The notes under the pieces: generated by a model | The model's input: only the letters and a program-made list of their open reading frames with translations | What the model was told of the DNA's origin: nothing | Databases searched by the model: none | NCBI RefSeq assembly: GCF_937996225.1 | Contig: NZ_CALKTC010000046.1 | Coordinates: forward strand, 1 to 15,465 | Length of the DNA: 15,465 nt | Direction: 5' to 3' | Source: an uncultured Campylobacter sp. | GTDB taxonomy: Bacteria > Campylobacterota > Campylobacteria > Campylobacterales > Campylobacteraceae | Shown here: piece after piece, positions 13,605-15,465 of the stretch | Layout: each line of letters starts with the position of its first letter | Position numbering within the stretch: position 1 is the stretch's first letter | Made by a program: the position numbers and the translations under genes

Positions 13605-15465
13605 ATGAAAGCGGCTAAATTTGAGATTTTCGGAGCAGTGCAGGGGGTCGGGTTTCGCCCGTTCGTCTACAAGCTAGCCGTGGATTTGGGGCTGAAAGGC
13701 GAAGTATATAACGATGGCGAGGGCGTTAAAATCATCGTTTGCGCAGACCTTTCCGAGCCGCAAAAAGGCTTGATTGATAAAAATTCCGCCCCTTTAAATT
13801 TAGATGAGCCAAATTCTAACAAAATTCAAGCGCAGAAAGTATCGTCATCGGCTGCTCGGTCTTTAAATTCTACCAAGTCGGATTCTAACGAGACCGCAAG
13901 CTCGTCACTAAATTTTACGGGCTCAAATTTAAATTTGAACTCCATTTCGCTGCAAAGCGCACCGAACTTACCGAATGATTCGCTACGTGATCTAGCAAAC
14001 GATTTAGCAAATCCGCCTGATTTGATGAGCTTGCCGCATGATTTGACGAGAGATTTTCAAGCCGCAGAGAGCGAGAAATTTTTACTAAACTTATTCGAGA
14101 CCGATCTAAACGAGCAGGACTCCATTTTGCCCGCTTCGTCGGATCAAAATTTCGTCGTGCAAAATTCGTCGCAGCAGCGCGGTACGTCACAGAATGAATC
14201 GCTGCAATATTTACAAAATACTAAGCGCGACTTGCAAGATGCGAAGTGGGATTTGGACGGCTTTAAACACGATTCACAAAGTACCGAGCAAGATCTGCGC
14301 GAAAAAGAAATTTTAAAAATTTTCGAGCAGCGCCTTCGCAGTGAAGCGCCGCCGCTTTGTCGTATCGATAAAATTATCCGCACCGATCTAAATACGCAAG
14401 ATTTTATGCAGAATTTTACTGATTTTAAGATCACGCAATCCAAGGATGGGCGTAAATTTAATCCGATTTTGCCCGATTTTGCGATCTGCGATCAGTGCAA
14501 AAAAGAGTTTTACGACCCGCAAAATCCGCGCTTTCACTACCCATTTATCAACTGCACCGATTGCGGCCCGCGCCTTAGCATCATCGCCGCGCTGCCGTAT
14601 GACCGCGCAAACACCACGATGAGGGAGTTTGAGATGTGCGAGTTTTGCCGCGGCGAATACACGGACCCGCTCACGCGCCGCTATCACGCCGAGCCGATCT
14701 CCTGCCCGCACTGTGGCCCGCAGCTGTTTTTATGCGGCACAGGCGGCGAAATTTTATCTAGCGGCGAGGAGGCGATAGCGCGCACGGCGGAGCTTTTGCG
14801 GCGTGGACAGATCGGCGCGATCAAGGGGATGGGCGGCTTTCACATCGTCTGCGATGCGACGAATGAGCGCGCAGTACGGATGCTGCGAACGCTTAAAAAG
14901 CGTCCGAGCAAGCCTTTTGCGATCATGTGTCGCGACGCAGCGCAGGCGGGGCGCGCAGCAAACCTAAGCGCGGAGGAAGAGGCGCTGATAGACTGCAACA
15001 TCAAGCCGATCGTGATTTTAAAAAAGCGCGAGTTTGTTTGGCGCACAGAGGCGGGCTTTGCGGCGGATTTCGGCACGCAAAATTTAAAGGCGCAAAGCAA
15101 AAATCCTATATTGCCGAAATTTGCGGGTGAGCAAGAAGAATCGGCGCAAGGGCAGGGCTCTGCGCTACAAAATTTACGCAATTCTGTAGAGAAAAATTTT
15201 AGTACGCAAAGCGCTGAAAATTGCGCGGAGCAGGGGATATTACAGAGTGCGCAAATTTTCAGCAAAACGGCGCACCGTAATTTCGCCTGCGATACGCTAG
15301 GAGCAGACGACTCGCAGTGTGCAGTAAACGAGCTAGAGCGCGCATACGATGGATCTGATTTGCAGTATGCGGCTAAAAATTTGAGCTCGCCGCAAGCAGA
15401 AGGCGGGCTAGAGCTGCAGCAAGCAATTAACAAATTAAATTTACAGTCCGCAGTGGATAGCCAAG
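13605..15465 (+). CDS. hypF: Carbamoyltransferase HypF, 5' part, with two large insertions
   Basis: HypF makes the carbamoyl group that becomes the CN ligands of the NiFe site. The frame from ATG 13605 is open to the window edge (620 codons). The acylphosphatase domain opens with GAVQGVGFRPFVY; Arg18 and Asn36 match E. coli HypF Arg23 and Asn41. Two zinc fingers follow: Cys295-298-317-320 and Cys345-348-367-370, both C-x2-C-x18-C-x2-C. The YrdC-like domain begins near residue 385 (AIKGMGGFHIVCDA, KKRPSKPFA). Residues about 50-238 and 477 onward are Asn/Ser/Gln-rich insertions absent from E. coli HypF. The Kae1-like C-terminal half lies outside the window. No strong ribosome site precedes the ATG, so the start rests on homology. 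No frameshift occurs in the visible part. Confidence 0.9.
   Translation, partial: MKAAKFEIFGAVQGVGFRPFVYKLAVDLGLKGEVYNDGEGVKIIVCADLSEPQKGLIDKNSAPLNLDEPNSNKIQAQKVSSSAARSLNSTKSDSNETASSSLNFTGSNLNLNSISLQSAPNLPNDSLRDLANDLANPPDLMSLPHDLTRDFQAAESEKFLLNLFETDLNEQDSILPASSDQNFVVQNSSQQRGTSQNESLQYLQNTKRDLQDAKWDLDGFKHDSQSTEQDLREKEILKIFEQRLRSEAPPLCRIDKIIRTDLNTQDFMQNFTDFKITQSKDGRKFNPILPDFAICDQCKKEFYDPQNPRFHYPFINCTDCGPRLSIIAALPYDRANTTMREFEMCEFCRGEYTDPLTRRYHAEPISCPHCGPQLFLCGTGGEILSSGEEAIARTAELLRRGQIGAIKGMGGFHIVCDATNERAVRMLRTLKKRPSKPFAIMCRDAAQAGRAANLSAEEEALIDCNIKPIVILKKREFVWRTEAGFAADFGTQNLKAQSKNPILPKFAGEQEESAQGQGSALQNLRNSVEKNFSTQSAENCAEQGILQSAQIFSKTAHRNFACDTLGADDSQCAVNELERAYDGSDLQYAAKNLSSPQAEGGLELQQAINKLNLQSAVDSQ
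13752..14315 (+). repeat. In-frame insertion 1 in hypF (about 190 codons)
   Basis: It lies between IIVCADLSEP and EILKIFEQRLRSEAPPLCRID, within the acylphosphatase domain. Against E. coli HypF, Asp72 maps to Asp255 and Cys109 to Cys295, a net gain of 188-191 residues after Asn41/Asn36. The first part reuses AAT|T words (KNS, LNL, PNS, LNS, LNF). A middle part uses Asp-Leu words written GATTT or GATCT (RDL, NDL, PDL, HDL), with GAT spaced 12, 18, 21 and 12 nt. Confidence 0.75.
15033..15465 (+). repeat. In-frame insertion 2 in hypF (at least 144 codons, cut by window end)
   Basis: It starts after KPIVILKKRE, which matches E. coli HypF APIVLVDKKY in the YrdC-like domain. Where E. coli continues directly into its APGL segment, this protein has at least 140 residues rich in Asn, Ser, Gln, Ala and Glu, again with AAT|T words (QNL, RNS, KNF, ENC, RNF, KNL, LNL). 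Its end lies beyond the window. Confidence 0.7.

Noticed and set aside
13591..13608. ATG 13591 as hypF start
   Set aside because: It is in another frame and stops after five codons. The HypF motif frame begins at 13605.
14840..15433. 197-aa open frame on the minus strand
   Set aside because: It is antisense to hypF, whose frame shows clear zinc fingers and YrdC motifs. The reverse frame is Cys/Ser-rich shadow translation of the insertion and has no family match that I recognise.
1..15465. tRNA, rRNA, CRISPR arrays, transposases or phage genes
   Set aside because: No tRNA-like clover leaves, regularly spaced identical repeats, transposase motifs or phage gene types were seen in reading the window.

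Overview
The window looks like chromosomal DNA of a Campylobacter-type bacterium (Campylobacterota). The evidence is gene content: a type-E methylmenaquinol:fumarate reductase (mfrABE) next to a Wolinella/Helicobacter-type hydABCDE [NiFe]-hydrogenase operon, and an EptA/EptC-like phosphoethanolamine transferase. Spacers are full of AAATTT/AAAATTTT words. Coding DNA is moderately GC-rich for the genus, which would suit the H2/formate-dependent oral species (gracilis/showae/rectus/curvus type). The species is not established.

Layout. 1-94 (-): start of a small exported protein. 302-1918 (+): lipid A/surface phosphoethanolamine transferase, starting at a GTG just after a 23-bp palindrome. 2121-3026 (-): LysR-type regulator. 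3027-3167: divergent control region with a clear sigma70-type promoter and a perfect 9+9 inverted repeat over its -10 and start point. 3168-6887 (+): mfrA-mfrB-mfrE. 6888-7275: spacer with a 73-nt nested hairpin, an about 17-bp tandem repeat and a likely hyd promoter. 7276-13319 (+): hydA, hydB, hydC, hydD, hydE, tightly packed or overlapping. 13320-13604: spacer of doubtful coding status. 13605 to the window end (+): 5' part of hypF, open for 620 codons.

How it fits together. HydABC oxidises H2 on the periplasmic side and reduces the quinone pool through cytochrome b HydC. MfrABE, exported by the Tat signal on MfrA, can use methylmenaquinol to reduce fumarate in the periplasm. HydD processes the HydB C-terminus. 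HypF starts synthesis of the CN ligands of the NiFe site. HydE is an associated protein whose C-terminal part looks HypF-like. The window therefore carries both ends of a possible H2-to-fumarate chain beside a divergently transcribed regulator.

The most unusual feature is a set of long, in-frame, Asn/Ser/Gln/Ala-rich insertions inside conserved maturation enzymes. HydD carries one of net 111 residues, located exactly because its metal ligands E16/D173/H204 match E. coli HybD E16/D62/H93. HypF carries one of about 190 residues in its acylphosphatase domain and a second of at least 140 residues in its YrdC-like domain. All three are built from the same word, AATT read as AAT|T. Other points: MfrB has Cys207 where E. 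coli FrdB has Val207, predicting a [4Fe-4S] rather than [3Fe-4S] centre; MfrA has Ala where FrdA has its flavin-linking His; and the MfrA Tat signal ends in a lipobox.
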